64,000 nt of DNA from Lachnospiraceae bacterium KM106-2 (GCA_009731425.1 AP018794.1:1247960-1311959); one strand, 5' to 3'. Shown: positions 1 through 8,031, counted from the first letter of the stretch. Program-made: numbers and translations. The notes: generated by a model not told the origin, from the sequence alone.

Positions 1-137
1 AATAAATTCCAGACCTTTTGTGTGATGTAAATATATTGCTGATCGGATGAGAGTTTTACTCCATAGGAATCTATCACCTCTTTAGAATGTCGACGCATGA
101 GCTCTTGCAATCCAATTGCGGTATCTTTTCGTTTCCT
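1..137 (-). CDS. partial reading frame at left edge, unidentified
   Basis: A minus-strand frame is open from a stop at 138-140 to the left edge of the window. Its translation has coding-like composition, with segments such as LQELMRRHSKEV and YGVKLSSDQQYIYI. I do not recognise the family. No good start codon follows the stop. A second frame just upstream (MKRSIEETK) would join it naturally if there were a frameshift, so this may be a broken gene whose remainder lies outside the window. Confidence is low because only about 45 codons are visible. Confidence 0.3.
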
Positions 138-206
138 CTATACTCCTTTTCATCCACTTCTCCAAGGATACAATCTCCTATTATTAAAAGATATGGAAGG
201 ATAACA

Positions 207-722
207 CTACTTCTTAATTCCATCAATATAGTAAGGTTTTAAGTCCGATCTTTTTTTATTTTGATAACAGTAATCAACATGTCGGATACTTTCAATTCTA
301 AAATCAGAAAAAATAGCAACTTAATCATCGATATCTGCAAAGTAGTGAGGTACGTCATATTCAGGCCCATCTTCTTTGTTAATCAGCGTATTGGGATCTA
401 ATTTTGGATAATTAGACTCTCTAAATACTTGTGAATCCTTAGAACGCACTGATGCATAAACTTCGCCATTTGTTTTTAATACACGTCTGATCTCACCGAT
501 CGTTTTTCTCATCCCCAATGTATCTGTATGAGCAATGGAGTATACCTTAAATCCATGCTTTGCAAAAAAGATAGAGTGTCGTCCTAAACCGGAACCTAAA
601 TCTAATATTGAATGATATCCTAATAGAGCCCATTTATGTACTAAATAATAGACTTGGTCAACCGGTTCTAACCATGGTTTGTGTTCCACTTGTTCCCATT
701 CCCAACCTTTTGATTCTACCAT
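207..722 (-). pseudogene. decayed class I SAM-dependent methyltransferase
   Basis: The N-terminal part (321-722) carries methyltransferase motif I, ILDLGSGLGRHS, near residues 39-50. It then jumps directly to HTDTLGMRKTIGEIRRVLK, which in intact family members lies about 50 residues further on, so an in-frame internal deletion is likely. An in-frame TAA at 321-323 interrupts the gene. The same frame then continues as a typical family C-terminus (DFRIESIRHVDYCYQN) to a TAG at 207-209. Two independent lesions point to a non-functional gene. The substrate of the ancestral enzyme is unknown. An alternative is a real 133-residue protein, but loss of the SAM-binding core argues against activity. 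Confidence 0.75.
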
Positions 723-905
723 AAGTTCTCTTCTTCCAAACTAAGTGTATCGCTTTTATTATTAGTATATCGTAGCTTCCATATTTATACAATATAGAAA
801 GTATATGAACAAAGAAACTGTCTGCCATTATGGAATTGAATCTTTCATCGAATAGTTTCTACCGCACTCCGGAATACTAATAAAAAAAGAAAAGAGAGAT
901 ATCAT

Positions 906-1181
906 ATGTTAAATAACAAAAATGAATCATCTGAACTAACGAAAGATCTATGTCAGTTACTTAAAGACGAAGGCAGCTTTGTAAAGGAGTTAACGGATGT
1001 TGCAACAAAAGCTGCTTGCTTTCATGCTCGTCTTGAATCAATAGAGAAAGCTCTTGAAAGCGATCCTTCTTCCTATAGCTCTAAAGAGACGGATGATATG
1101 GTATCAAAAGCAAGGGACAAATATTCAAACGAACTTGAAAATAACATGAAAGAGAATGCAAAATCAAGCTTAAGAGGATAA
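906..1181 (+). CDS. small helical hypothetical protein
   Basis: A 91-residue, highly charged, probably all-helical protein with no signal peptide, membrane segment or recognisable motif. It starts at ATG 906 behind an AAGAGAG-type ribosome binding site and stands alone on the plus strand, divergent from the methyltransferase pseudogene. A strong hairpin at 1221-1248 follows. Lys, Glu and Ser are abundant and the C-terminus is KSSLRG. No function can be assigned. The good ribosome binding site, terminator and composition suggest that it is a real gene. Confidence 0.55.
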   Translation: MLNNKNESSELTKDLCQLLKDEGSFVKELTDVATKAACFHARLESIEKALESDPSSYSSKETDDMVSKARDKYSNELENNMKENAKSSLRG

Positions 1182-1220
1182 CATTTCTAATGATGCTATT
1201 ATAAAATAAACTTAAGAAAA

Positions 1221-1248
1221 AAGGGTTACCGTTTATTCGGTAACCCTT
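1221..1248. terminator. bidirectional hairpin terminator
   Basis: Perfect 10-bp stem AAGGGTTACC/GGTAACCCTT with an 8-base loop. The T-run is best on the minus strand (TTTTTT after the stem), but the position also suits the end of the plus-strand gene at 906-1181. Confidence 0.75.
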
Positions 1249-1307
1249 CAGTTTGTTAGCAAAGTCGCCAAGCTTTGATGAAGACGCCTTTCATCCAATT
1301 ATTTCAA

Positions 1308-1508
1308 TTAGTCCTTTCTTTCTAAAAAGCTCATTCTCTGTGCTTTATCCTTTTCTAACTGTGGATAGAAATCATAAAGTGAATCGGACCAAAATGCGGT
1401 TTCATCATCACTTTGAAAAGCCATAATACTTTGAACCAATTTCATCAAATAAAAATATAGTAAAATAGAAGGATTGCTGCTTACAATTCCATTTATAGCC
1501 TTACCATA
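1308..1508 (-). pseudogene. unidentified gene remnant (C-terminal fragment)
   Basis: A 66-codon minus-strand open frame between stops (TGA at 1509-1511, TAA at 1308-1310) reads like the C-terminus of a soluble protein: a hydrophobic stretch SSNPSILLYFYLMKLV followed by an acidic, aromatic tail with FWSDSLYDFYPQLEKDK. There is no ribosome binding site and no upstream start; an internal ATG would give only 46 residues. The frame sits between a terminator hairpin and the tRNA-Gly transcript. I do not recognise the family. A truncated gene fragment is the likeliest reading; a short real protein from the internal ATG is possible. Confidence 0.4.
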
Positions 1509-1530
1509 TCAAATTTCCCCTGTAAGTAAC

Positions 1531-1573
1531 AAAAAGCCTCAAAAGCCTTGATTTAATCAAGATTTCTGAGGTT
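1531..1573 (-). terminator. terminator of tRNA-Gly transcript
   Basis: In minus orientation a long imperfect stem (CCTCA...CTTGAT / ATCAAG...TGAGG) is followed by CTTTTT. It lies directly downstream of the tRNA 3' end. Confidence 0.75.
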
Positions 1574-1581
1574 ATATCATA

Positions 1582-1653
1582 AGCGCGAAACGGGATTCGA
1601 ACCCGCGACCCTCTGCTTGGGAAGCAGATGCTCTACCCCTGAGCCACTCGCGC
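1582..1653 (-). tRNA. tRNA-Gly(CCC)
   Basis: A 72-nt cloverleaf. The acceptor GCGCGAG pairs with TTCGCGC, the discriminator is T, the D-arm contains GGCTCAGGGGTAGAGC, the anticodon stem is TCTGC/GCAGA with loop TTCCCAA (anticodon CCC), and the T-arm has GGGTTCGAATCCC. CCA is not encoded (TA follows), so it would be added after transcription. A terminator follows directly. Confidence 0.95.
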
Positions 1654-1720
1654 AATTGGTATGTAATTCACACCAACTATATTACCACTATATGGAATTT
1701 ATTTCAACCCTAAATTACCA

Positions 1721-2248
1721 TTATAATACATATTCTAACTGAATATCACAAGGTTCCTGCTCTACATGAGCTTGGTTATATTCCTCAGCCTCTTTACATC
1801 CTACCGTTTCGTAGAATTCTTGGCTTTCGATAGCAGAATGGGAAGATAGATATAATTTCTTAGCACCTCGATTTTTAGCCCAATTAGCAGCCAAAAGGAA
1901 TAAATACTTACCAATTCCTCTTCCTCGACATTCCATAGATACATGAAGACTAGTTAAATCCATATATTGACCATGACTTCCGATTAGAGATCCCTCTACA
2001 GAAGCAAATCCTTTTAATTGATTCCCCACGAAACAGCCGAATACAACGCCACCCTCTTCAATGGTATGGGTTAGGCATTTAACTAGAAATTGATATTCTT
2101 CCTCGGTCCAGTCATCAATAAAAGGACGATCGATGATCTCCCATTTTCCATTCACTTTTGCTTTACATTTGACTACCTTTTGATAACGATTAAATTCCTT
2201 AAAAAGGGAACGATTCATTTCTTTTAGTTCGATTTCTCTATAATTCAT
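1721..2248 (-). CDS. GNAT family N-acetyltransferase
   Basis: A 175-residue acyl-CoA-dependent N-acetyltransferase; substrate unknown. The acetyl-CoA-binding motif A is RGRGIG at residues 108-113, preceded by beta strand DLTSLHVS and followed by helix KYLFLLAANWA. The C-terminal part has the usual SxxAxxFYETVGC-like segment (SQEFYETVGC). The N-terminal 60 residues are longer than the minimal fold, and GFASVEGS matches beta-4. It is the last gene of a tight minus-strand cluster, 10 nt after the nucleoside phosphorylase gene, so co-transcription is likely. The family assignment is secure; the role is not. Confidence 0.88.
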   Translation of the reverse strand: MNYREIELKEMNRSLFKEFNRYQKVVKCKAKVNGKWEIIDRPFIDDWTEEEYQFLVKCLTHTIEEGGVVFGCFVGNQLKGFASVEGSLIGSHGQYMDLTSLHVSMECRGRGIGKYLFLLAANWAKNRGAKKLYLSSHSAIESQEFYETVGCKEAEEYNQAHVEQEPCDIQLEYVL

Positions 2249-2258
2249 ATAACATCTC

Positions 2259-3029
2259 CTATTTCTGTTTCATAATTGCGGCTAGTTCTAACGCTAGTAC
2301 ATTTGCTTTTTCCTTCTCTGATAGATTTGCGTGTTCCGCCAGACTTCGCTGGTCCCAACACTCCGTATCTAAATTATCGGCTGCATAAAAGAATTGGAAT
2401 AATTGCGTATTACGAAACTGGGATACGGCAGCCATAGACGCACACTCCATTTCTACACAGATACAGCCTATTTTCTTACGTTGTTCTAATTTCGCTCTTG
2501 TCTCCCGATAAAAGCCGTCTGTGGTCCATGTCTTTCCTAAGGTGTAAGAAAAACCATGCTCTTTCAGTAAATGAATAAAATCCTCTTTATAGTTAAGATT
2601 AACTGCAATCTCATCCGTTGGCGGCATGTAGTGATAACTGGTGCCTTCATCACGGATCGCAGACTCTGGAATAATAATAGAACAATCCTCGATTGTCTGA
2701 TCAAGCACCCCACACGTACCATAAAGAACTAGTTTCTTAAGTCCCATAGCGATGATTTCTTCATAGACTGCAACGCAAGCAGGTGCACCAACCGGCAACA
2801 TAAATGCTGCGACTTTCTTTTCTTCGTAGTCTATCTCATAAATTGGCACTTCCATATTAGCCGTATAAGTCTGAAAAACGATACGATGATCGAAGCCAGC
2901 GATCAATTGAGCAAATAATGTCCTTGAAAAGCAGGCGACACCTACTTCAGGAAAGTCCTTCACCTGTTTAATCGTATTGGATGGATCAATGACTGCCGTT
3001 TTGTTACTATCAAATTGAGATAAGATCAT
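2259..3029 (-). CDS. purine/uridine-type nucleoside phosphorylase
   Basis: A 256-residue member of the PNP_UDP_1 family, which cleaves nucleosides with phosphate to give free base and ribose 1-phosphate in the cytosol. Visible signatures are the phosphate/base region GTCGVL at 104-109, TTDGFYRE at 169-176, and the family-typical acidic motif VEMECAS at 192-198, whose Glu contacts ribose. The VExE region and TDGFYR resemble uridine-phosphorylase-like enzymes more than trimeric purine nucleoside phosphorylase, but base specificity cannot be read from sequence. It starts at ATG 3029 behind AGGAGAG, directly after the preceding flavoprotein gene and before a GNAT gene; all probably share one transcript. 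Confidence 0.85.
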   Translation of the reverse strand: MILSQFDSNKTAVIDPSNTIKQVKDFPEVGVACFSRTLFAQLIAGFDHRIVFQTYTANMEVPIYEIDYEEKKVAAFMLPVGAPACVAVYEEIIAMGLKKLVLYGTCGVLDQTIEDCSIIIPESAIRDEGTSYHYMPPTDEIAVNLNYKEDFIHLLKEHGFSYTLGKTWTTDGFYRETRAKLEQRKKIGCICVEMECASMAAVSQFRNTQLFQFFYAADNLDTECWDQRSLAEHANLSEKEKANVLALELAAIMKQK

Positions 3030-3032
3030 TCA

Positions 3033-3695
3033 CTAACTCTCCTTTCTCTTCGGCTTTGATGGGTGATATAAACGTTTTTTCAATTTGTATTTGCTATTTC
3101 CATATTTTTTGGCATATTTACACCAAAAGTTATTAGAAGCAACCAGGTAAGCGAATCTCGGGAAACGTGATGGTTTTACAAAGAGATCTTCACCTTCCCC
3201 TTTTTGAACAATTGATGTTGCCAATACATCAAACGCCTCTCCGAGTGCTTTATTCGGACCATTATGGATCGGAACTGTTTTTAATCCACCAAGCATCTCC
3301 CCGGAACCAATACCTAGAGCTTGTCCAAATGAAAGATGAACCGTTTTACAGAACAACTTCATCTGCTGGATTGCAAGATACGTCTGACTTCCTTCATAAA
3401 AACCACAATTGACGATTACATAAACTTTCGTCTTGCAGTCTTTATCCTTTATGTATAATTCCAGTTTCTTTAAGAATCGGATCAAATGAGAAGGAAGCGA
3501 ATCTACATAAAGCGGAAATGCAAATAGCAAAACATCGGATTTTATAATATTCTCCATGATGGGATCCACATTCTTTTCTTTGCTAATCCAGTAAGTTACG
3601 ATATCTTTATCATCCACCATCTTAGTCAACTGTTCTAAAAAATAAGCGCTATTATTCTCATTTGCTTTTGGACTTCCATTGATACAAACGATCAT
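3033..3695 (-). CDS. flavodoxin-like NAD(P)H-dependent oxidoreductase
   Basis: A 220-residue flavodoxin-fold protein. It begins with a beta strand and phosphate-binding loop (MIVCINGSPK) and contains the second flavin loop segment LLFAFPLYVDSLP, so it probably binds FMN. The C-terminal 45 residues are Lys/Arg/Tyr-rich. I chose ATG 3695: GAGG lies 8 nt upstream, whereas the in-frame GTG three codons earlier overlaps that site. The ATG overlaps the stop of the upstream flavoprotein gene (ATGA), which indicates translational coupling. It may act as a partner of that protein. The natural electron acceptor is unknown. Confidence 0.75.
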   Translation of the reverse strand: MIVCINGSPKANENNSAYFLEQLTKMVDDKDIVTYWISKEKNVDPIMENIIKSDVLLFAFPLYVDSLPSHLIRFLKKLELYIKDKDCKTKVYVIVNCGFYEGSQTYLAIQQMKLFCKTVHLSFGQALGIGSGEMLGGLKTVPIHNGPNKALGEAFDVLATSIVQKGEGEDLFVKPSRFPRFAYLVASNNFWCKYAKKYGNSKYKLKKRLYHPSKPKRKES

Positions 3696-4195
3696 TTCAA
3701 ACACCTCGCAATCTCTGATTTATTTGCGATAAATGTAGCTTCTTGTGAGATGCAGTTAAAGTTAAGTGCATTTCGTTTCACGAGCTTCGTTGCGATCTCT
3801 TTTTCTTCCTCTGAGATGTGATTGCCATAAAAGATCACATGAAGTTTAAATCTTTGTTTGTATCGTGCTTTATGGTGAACCTCTCCTTTTCTTGTTGTAA
3901 AAAAAGGTAATATGTAAGAAATACTGCGATCTAATATGTTTTTGATAAATGGACTATATCCCCCATAAGTTAGTCGGGATATGATCGTAACTTCATCTGA
4001 GGCAGCTATGTTCTCGCCCATTTTCTGATATTCATCTTTTAGGACGCATCTCCCAGGTGTCTTACACCAACATAGAAAACAACCCTTACAATTCTGAATC
4101 GGTTTTGTCTTGCCAATTACTTTTTCCTTGCTATAATCAGTGTGATGTAATTTATAAAACTCTTCCTTTGTCAAATCATGAATGATCATATTCAT
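3692..4195 (-). CDS. iron-sulfur flavoprotein-like oxidoreductase
   Basis: A 167-residue protein of the NADPH-dependent FMN reductase / iron-sulfur flavoprotein type. It has a compact cysteine cluster at C36, C39, C42, C44 and C50 (CKGCFLCWCKTPGRC), typical of the [4Fe-4S] loop after the first flavodoxin helix. A following segment, DEVTIISRLTYGGYSPFIKNILDRS, matches the YW(G/S)-type flavin loop. The usual N-terminal GSxR phosphate loop is missing: the protein starts MNMIIHDLT, so it is shorter than canonical family members. It overlaps the next flavoprotein gene by 4 nt (ATGA). The two may be the halves of a split, coupled enzyme. Confidence 0.7.
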   Translation of the reverse strand: MNMIIHDLTKEEFYKLHHTDYSKEKVIGKTKPIQNCKGCFLCWCKTPGRCVLKDEYQKMGENIAASDEVTIISRLTYGGYSPFIKNILDRSISYILPFFTTRKGEVHHKARYKQRFKLHVIFYGNHISEEEKEIATKLVKRNALNFNCISQEATFIANKSEIARCLK

Positions 4196-4212
4196 GCGAC
4201 AGATCCCCTTTC

Positions 4213-4929
4213 CTATTCATTAAAATGAAAGATATCCGGTAGTACATTCGTTCCAAATGTCTGATTAGCCATACGAAACATTCCTTTTGCATGAATTCGG
4301 TCATGCCATAGAAATCGTCTTAATACTTTACGAAGCGACCAATATTCGTCGTAAGAACCAACACGAACTACATTCTCTAAAAAATCTGGCATCTGCTCTA
4401 ATATCTGAAATCCCTTTTCTCTACATTCTAAAATGGAACCCTCATTATCTACCTTAACACCGATTTCACACCAATAATAGGAATTCACATTCTTGGTATG
4501 CACATACATTTCTCTTGCCGTTCTTGGTACTACACCATAGAAAGTAGTTCGGGTCGGGAGACGGCTTTGATCTTTGTCTGGTATCGATTCATAGAGATTA
4601 TAAAAGTCTTTAGCTGACTTTAAAACCAGGCCCTTTAGTGTTTCGTACTCTTCTCTGCTTAGAACCTCGCGTTCTGAATCAAACAAGACATCACTATCCG
4701 CATCTGACACATGCAGATCTGATTTCTTCTCCTGTACGATCTCTAATTCAAATGTATTCCGATCCTCTTCAAGTATATCTCCACTCCAGGCATAATAAGA
4801 TTTAATTTCATGAGCAAATTTAGCTAATGCTTGTTCTTTATTCGCCCCTCTTGTAAATGCACCAATGACATTATTCGAGTAGAGTAAGGTATCATCTCCA
4901 TTATGTTCCCACACACAGGTAATCTTCAT
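4213..4929 (-). CDS. HicB-like N-terminus plus DinB-like C-terminal domain protein
   Basis: A 238-residue cytosolic protein with two recognisable parts. The first 50 residues (GAFTRGANKEQALAKFAHEI) resemble the HicB-like fold of small antitoxin/regulatory proteins. The C-terminal part ends in WHDRIHAKGMFRMA (His near 209 and 213), a DinB/YfiT-type four-helix metal-binding signature. ATG 4929 is preferred over the ATG two codons upstream because GGTGAG lies 6 nt before it. It is the first gene of the flavoprotein-phosphorylase-acetyltransferase cluster, 17 nt before the next gene. DinB-like proteins are often thiol or metal-dependent transferases; no specific reaction can be claimed. Confidence 0.6.
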   Translation of the reverse strand: MKITCVWEHNGDDTLLYSNNVIGAFTRGANKEQALAKFAHEIKSYYAWSGDILEEDRNTFELEIVQEKKSDLHVSDADSDVLFDSEREVLSREEYETLKGLVLKSAKDFYNLYESIPDKDQSRLPTRTTFYGVVPRTAREMYVHTKNVNSYYWCEIGVKVDNEGSILECREKGFQILEQMPDFLENVVRVGSYDEYWSLRKVLRRFLWHDRIHAKGMFRMANQTFGTNVLPDIFHFNE

Positions 4930-4978
4930 TGCCATCTCACCTATCCTTTTCTCTTAGGTAAAAGTCCACTAGTATTTA

Positions 4979-5470
4979 CTATCTTCTCTTCTGTAAGCGA
5001 ATGAGATCAACAGCACCACCAAGTAGTACGGTCATCTTCTTTCCTTCTGGTTCAAATCCAAACGACTCATAGAATCTAATCGCGCTTTCATTTTTCGCCG
5101 CCACCCATAAGATCACCTGATTATGATTTTGAGCTAATTTTGCTAAAGCAAACTCCATTAATTTACGTCCGATTCCTTTATGCTGATACTCTTTTAAGAG
5201 ATAGATCGCTTTTACTTCTCCTGCAGTAGGAATATCAAAATCTCTCGATACGCAATAGCTTACAAAACCGACAACTTGTCCATCCACTAACGCCACATAA
5301 GTATTTTCAGGGTGTTGATAGCTCTTACGTAAACACTCCTCATAATCTAAGTCATTCAGATAAGATTCCGAAACAATTCCCTTGTATGTTGTATGCCAAC
5401 CATCATATAATACTTTCGCTTTACCAGGAGTTGTCTCTTTTGTTAATTTTTCAATTTTGACTTCACTCAT
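4979..5470 (-). CDS. GNAT family N-acetyltransferase
   Basis: A 163-residue single-domain GNAT acetyltransferase. Motif A is YLLKEYQHKGIGRKLM with the CoA pyrophosphate loop QHKGIG at 96-101. Motif B is VILWVAAKNESAIRFYESFGF, whose N-ESAIRFYE-GF pattern is classical for the family. The N-terminal region (WHTTYKGIVSESYLNDL) resembles uncharacterised Firmicute acetyltransferases near the RimI/YhbS group. It lies 43 nt upstream of the DinB-like gene on the same strand and may begin the same transcript. Substrate unknown. Confidence 0.88.
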   Translation of the reverse strand: MSEVKIEKLTKETTPGKAKVLYDGWHTTYKGIVSESYLNDLDYEECLRKSYQHPENTYVALVDGQVVGFVSYCVSRDFDIPTAGEVKAIYLLKEYQHKGIGRKLMEFALAKLAQNHNQVILWVAAKNESAIRFYESFGFEPEGKKMTVLLGGAVDLIRLQKRR

Positions 5471-5585
5471 CGTAATCTCGTCTTCTTTCTAGTCCTATAA
5501 TCCAAAAACACTAGTTCTATTATATTCCAACTCATAGCAATCTGCCAAGTCTATTTGTCGATGTTTTACATTTAGTTCATCTCAA

Positions 5586-5620
5586 CAAAAAAAGAACTAC
5601 CTATATTTAGATAGTTCTTT
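5586..5620 (-). terminator. intrinsic terminator
   Basis: Minus-strand stem AAAGAACTAT/GTAGTTCTTT (one G-U pair) followed by TTTTTTG. It lies just downstream of the stop of the GNAT gene at 5630-6118. Confidence 0.85.
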
Positions 5621-5629
5621 TATCATTTC

Positions 5630-6118
5630 CTAATTAGCCAGATAATCAAATGCAACTCGTTCTGCACCATTTCTAACAAAGATGATTCCACATTCCTTAA
5701 AACCATATTTTTTTATTGCAGACTGCATAGATAGATTATCTGCATGAGTATCGATTCTTAGATAATCAATCTGACTTGCACAAAAATCAAAGCAAGCTTT
5801 TGTGATTCCTTTAGCTGTACCAGATGATGCGACTCTATGAATCGTTCCGTATAATTTATTTGAACGCCATTCTCCCTGTTCAATTTTGAGATAAGTTGGC
5901 TCTTCTCCGATCATAAAGGAAAAGGTTCCTACTACATTACCATCTTCCACACAAACATAACTGTGTCCATTTAAAATATCCTGTGTTAGTATATCTTCAC
6001 CAGGATAACCATTTCCCCATTGTGTTGTATTCCCATTACGCACCATAAATTCTCTTGCTGTCTCAAAAATCTTTAAGACATCATTTACATCATTCATCGT
6101 TGTTTTTCTGATTATCAT
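5630..6118 (-). CDS. GNAT family N-acetyltransferase
   Basis: A 162-residue GNAT acetyltransferase. The CoA-binding segment is HRVASSGTAKGITKACFDF, a slightly unusual version of the R/QxxGxG/A loop seen in a subgroup of Firmicute acetyltransferases that have GNGYP near residue 40 (WGNGYPGEDI here). Motif B is LRIDTHADNLSMQSAIKKYGF, with the conserved DTH-N-M-Q-GF pattern. It stands alone with its own terminator directly downstream. It is the third acetyltransferase gene within 4.5 kb but is divergent from the other two, so a recent tandem duplication is unlikely. Confidence 0.88.
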   Translation of the reverse strand: MIIRKTTMNDVNDVLKIFETAREFMVRNGNTTQWGNGYPGEDILTQDILNGHSYVCVEDGNVVGTFSFMIGEEPTYLKIEQGEWRSNKLYGTIHRVASSGTAKGITKACFDFCASQIDYLRIDTHADNLSMQSAIKKYGFKECGIIFVRNGAERVAFDYLAN

Positions 6119-6181
6119 ATATTAACTTCCTTCTAAATTGTATTCATGCAGCCTCGTTTTCGATATAATTTAGTAACAGAA

Positions 6182-6215
6182 AAGAGATATTTCCTTTTTT
6201 CCTGAAATATCTCTT
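6182..6215 (-). terminator. intrinsic terminator
   Basis: Perfect stem AAGAGATATTTC/GAAATATCTCTT, 10-base loop, followed on the minus strand by TTCTGTTA. It lies about 20 nt after the small membrane protein gene. Confidence 0.7.
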
Positions 6216-6236
6216 AACTCTAGATTCAATCATTTC

Positions 6237-6431
6237 TTATTTCTTCTTATTACTGCTTAATCCTTTAATGCAAACGAACATATTAAAGATTGATACGAAA
6301 ATACATAAAATGATCGCTACAAGGCAGATTTGATAGTTTACGATCTTCGTAAAGGTTAATACCGTAAAGAGTACGGCGATTGCAAAAACAATAATTTGTA
6401 GTCTAAGTGCATATTTTCTTAACTTTTCCAT
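6237..6431 (-). CDS. small two-TM membrane protein
   Basis: A 64-residue protein with two hydrophobic segments, about 10-30 and 33-55. A basic N-terminus (MEKLRKYALRLQ) and a C-terminal SSNKKK suggest an N-in/C-in hairpin. GGAGG lies 7 nt before the ATG, and a terminator follows. No family is recognised. It may be co-transcribed with recU, which ends 28 nt upstream. The role is unknown; small membrane hairpins of this kind are often lineage-specific. Confidence 0.65.
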   Translation of the reverse strand: MEKLRKYALRLQIIVFAIAVLFTVLTFTKIVNYQICLVAIILCIFVSIFNMFVCIKGLSSNKKK

Positions 6432-6459
6432 TCGTATTCCTCCGTTATTGTACCAGCTT

Positions 6460-6993
6460 CTAACTGCGATCTGCTAAGTCTTTATTCAATACTTCTAAGT
6501 AATGAACGAACACTCCATTACTTCCCTTAATCTGATAATCCATATCTAGTTCCTCGAATCTAAAACTCTTTCTTCCGCCCTCTTTTGCACGATTCCAGAA
6601 TTTCATCAGTTCTTCGTAACGTAAGTAATAAAAGCATTCCTGTTTTGCAAAATAGATCAAAAGAAAGGCGATTCCATTCTGCTTTTCAAATTCTTCCATG
6701 AATTCCACCTGGTGATCATGGACATTGGCAAGAGGGAAGGTGTCTGTGGCACATTCTTTTGCATCAAAGCAGACAGGAACCCCTTGTACGACGCCGATAT
6801 AATCGACCGTACTCTTTTGGTCAAAGTACGCAAGCGTGATCTGTCTTGTCGACTGATCGATACGGATCGGTGTAATTGGTGTTGGTACTTTTTGAATCAG
6901 CGCTAACCGATTCATTCGATATTTTTCATTTGTCAGGTTAATGAGTTCTTCTAGTGTCGAACCACGTAAACCCCTGGAATTCCATGATGGCAT
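6460..6993 (-). CDS. recU: Holliday junction resolvase RecU
   Basis: A 177-residue RecU, the Firmicute-type Holliday junction resolvase that cuts four-way junctions during recombination and chromosome segregation. The nuclease core is visible: STVDYIG (D64), then VCFDAKE (D77, K79, E80), and a downstream Gln at 95 in HDHQVEFM, fitting the PD-(D/E)xK arrangement. The N-terminus WNSRGLRGSTLEELIN is the characteristic RecU start, and the length is close to that of other clostridial RecU proteins. In many Firmicutes recU is next to ponA; here no penicillin-binding protein gene is adjacent. It is followed by a small membrane protein gene. Confidence 0.9.
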   Translation of the reverse strand: MPSWNSRGLRGSTLEELINLTNEKYRMNRLALIQKVPTPITPIRIDQSTRQITLAYFDQKSTVDYIGVVQGVPVCFDAKECATDTFPLANVHDHQVEFMEEFEKQNGIAFLLIYFAKQECFYYLRYEELMKFWNRAKEGGRKSFRFEELDMDYQIKGSNGVFVHYLEVLNKDLADRS

Positions 6994-7036
6994 ATGATTC
7001 TCTCCTATCTATCCCTATCTTTACTTATTCACTCAT

Positions 7037-8017
7037 TTAAAATAAGCCATTAATGATCGCTTCAAAATAATCAGGAAGATCAGCCACAAATGTCTTCTCT
7101 GAAAGATCAGATAAAGGACCTGTGATCTTGCCTAACTTAAGTTCTCTTGAATGTAATAACTGATGTTTTAGTTTATAGTTCTTTCTAAAGAACTTGTTCA
7201 CATGAACATCACCGTATTTTCCATCTCCGATGATCGGATGTCCGATACTTTGTAAATGGGCACGGATCTGATGAGAACGACCGGTGATCAGTTTTACTTT
7301 CAATAACGTATATTCCCCATTTGTCTTCAATGGTTCATATTGAGTCTTGATAAAATCAGCACCATCCACTGGTTCTTTGCTGATAACTACTTTATTTCGA
7401 CTTGTTTTCTTATATAGATAGCCTTCAATCGTCTGTTTCTTCGTAATCTCGCCTTTTACAATACAGTAATAGTATTTATCAAGATCACGATCTTTCAATA
7501 ATTCGCCCATCTTCTGTAATCCAAGCAGTGATTTACCAGCGATGATAATACCGCTCGTATTTCGGTCAAGTCGATTACAAACGGCTGGCTTAAACGTTCT
7601 TAATTCTTCCGTTGTCAGCTGTTTCGTATTCAGTAAATAATTCGTCACATATTCAACCATGGACACATCATCTTTATTTGCCTTTTGTGATAACACATCG
7701 GCAGGTTTATTGATAATTAAGACATGTTCATTCTCAAATATGATATCAAGAGGCATCGAATCCTCTTTCTTGATTGGCTGAGGTGCAACCGGAGCATCTC
7801 CCCTAAAGTTCTCGATTGTCTCATCGCTTAAGAATAACTTAATCTCATCTTGCTCATTCAGACGTTCGGAACCATCGGCTTTCTTGCCGTTTAAGGTAAT
7901 ATTCTTCTTGCGAAGCATTTTGTAAATGAAGCTTTTTGGCGCAGCCGATAAGTATTTGGCTAACATCTTATCTAGGCGCTGTCCTGCCTCATTTTTGTTG
8001 ATCACAATTTGTTTCAT
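7037..8017 (-). CDS. RluA-family 23S rRNA pseudouridine synthase (RluC/RluD-like)
   Basis: A 326-residue enzyme that isomerises specific uridines in rRNA. Residues 1-60 form an S4 RNA-binding domain (GQRLDKMLAKYL, IYKMLRKKNITLNGKK). The catalytic domain has the family motif RLDRNTSG at 149-156 with nucleophile D151, and later GRSHQIRAHLQSIGHPIIGD, the RluA-group signature. Length and domain order match the RluC/RluD branch. The target uridine cannot be inferred. The membrane protein gene at 8032-8691 ends 14 nt upstream, so the two are probably in one operon. Confidence 0.9.
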   Translation of the reverse strand: MKQIVINKNEAGQRLDKMLAKYLSAAPKSFIYKMLRKKNITLNGKKADGSERLNEQDEIKLFLSDETIENFRGDAPVAPQPIKKEDSMPLDIIFENEHVLIINKPADVLSQKANKDDVSMVEYVTNYLLNTKQLTTEELRTFKPAVCNRLDRNTSGIIIAGKSLLGLQKMGELLKDRDLDKYYYCIVKGEITKKQTIEGYLYKKTSRNKVVISKEPVDGADFIKTQYEPLKTNGEYTLLKVKLITGRSHQIRAHLQSIGHPIIGDGKYGDVHVNKFFRKNYKLKHQLLHSRELKLGKITGPLSDLSEKTFVADLPDYFEAIINGLF

Positions 8018-8031
8018 CTTTCACCATGCCT

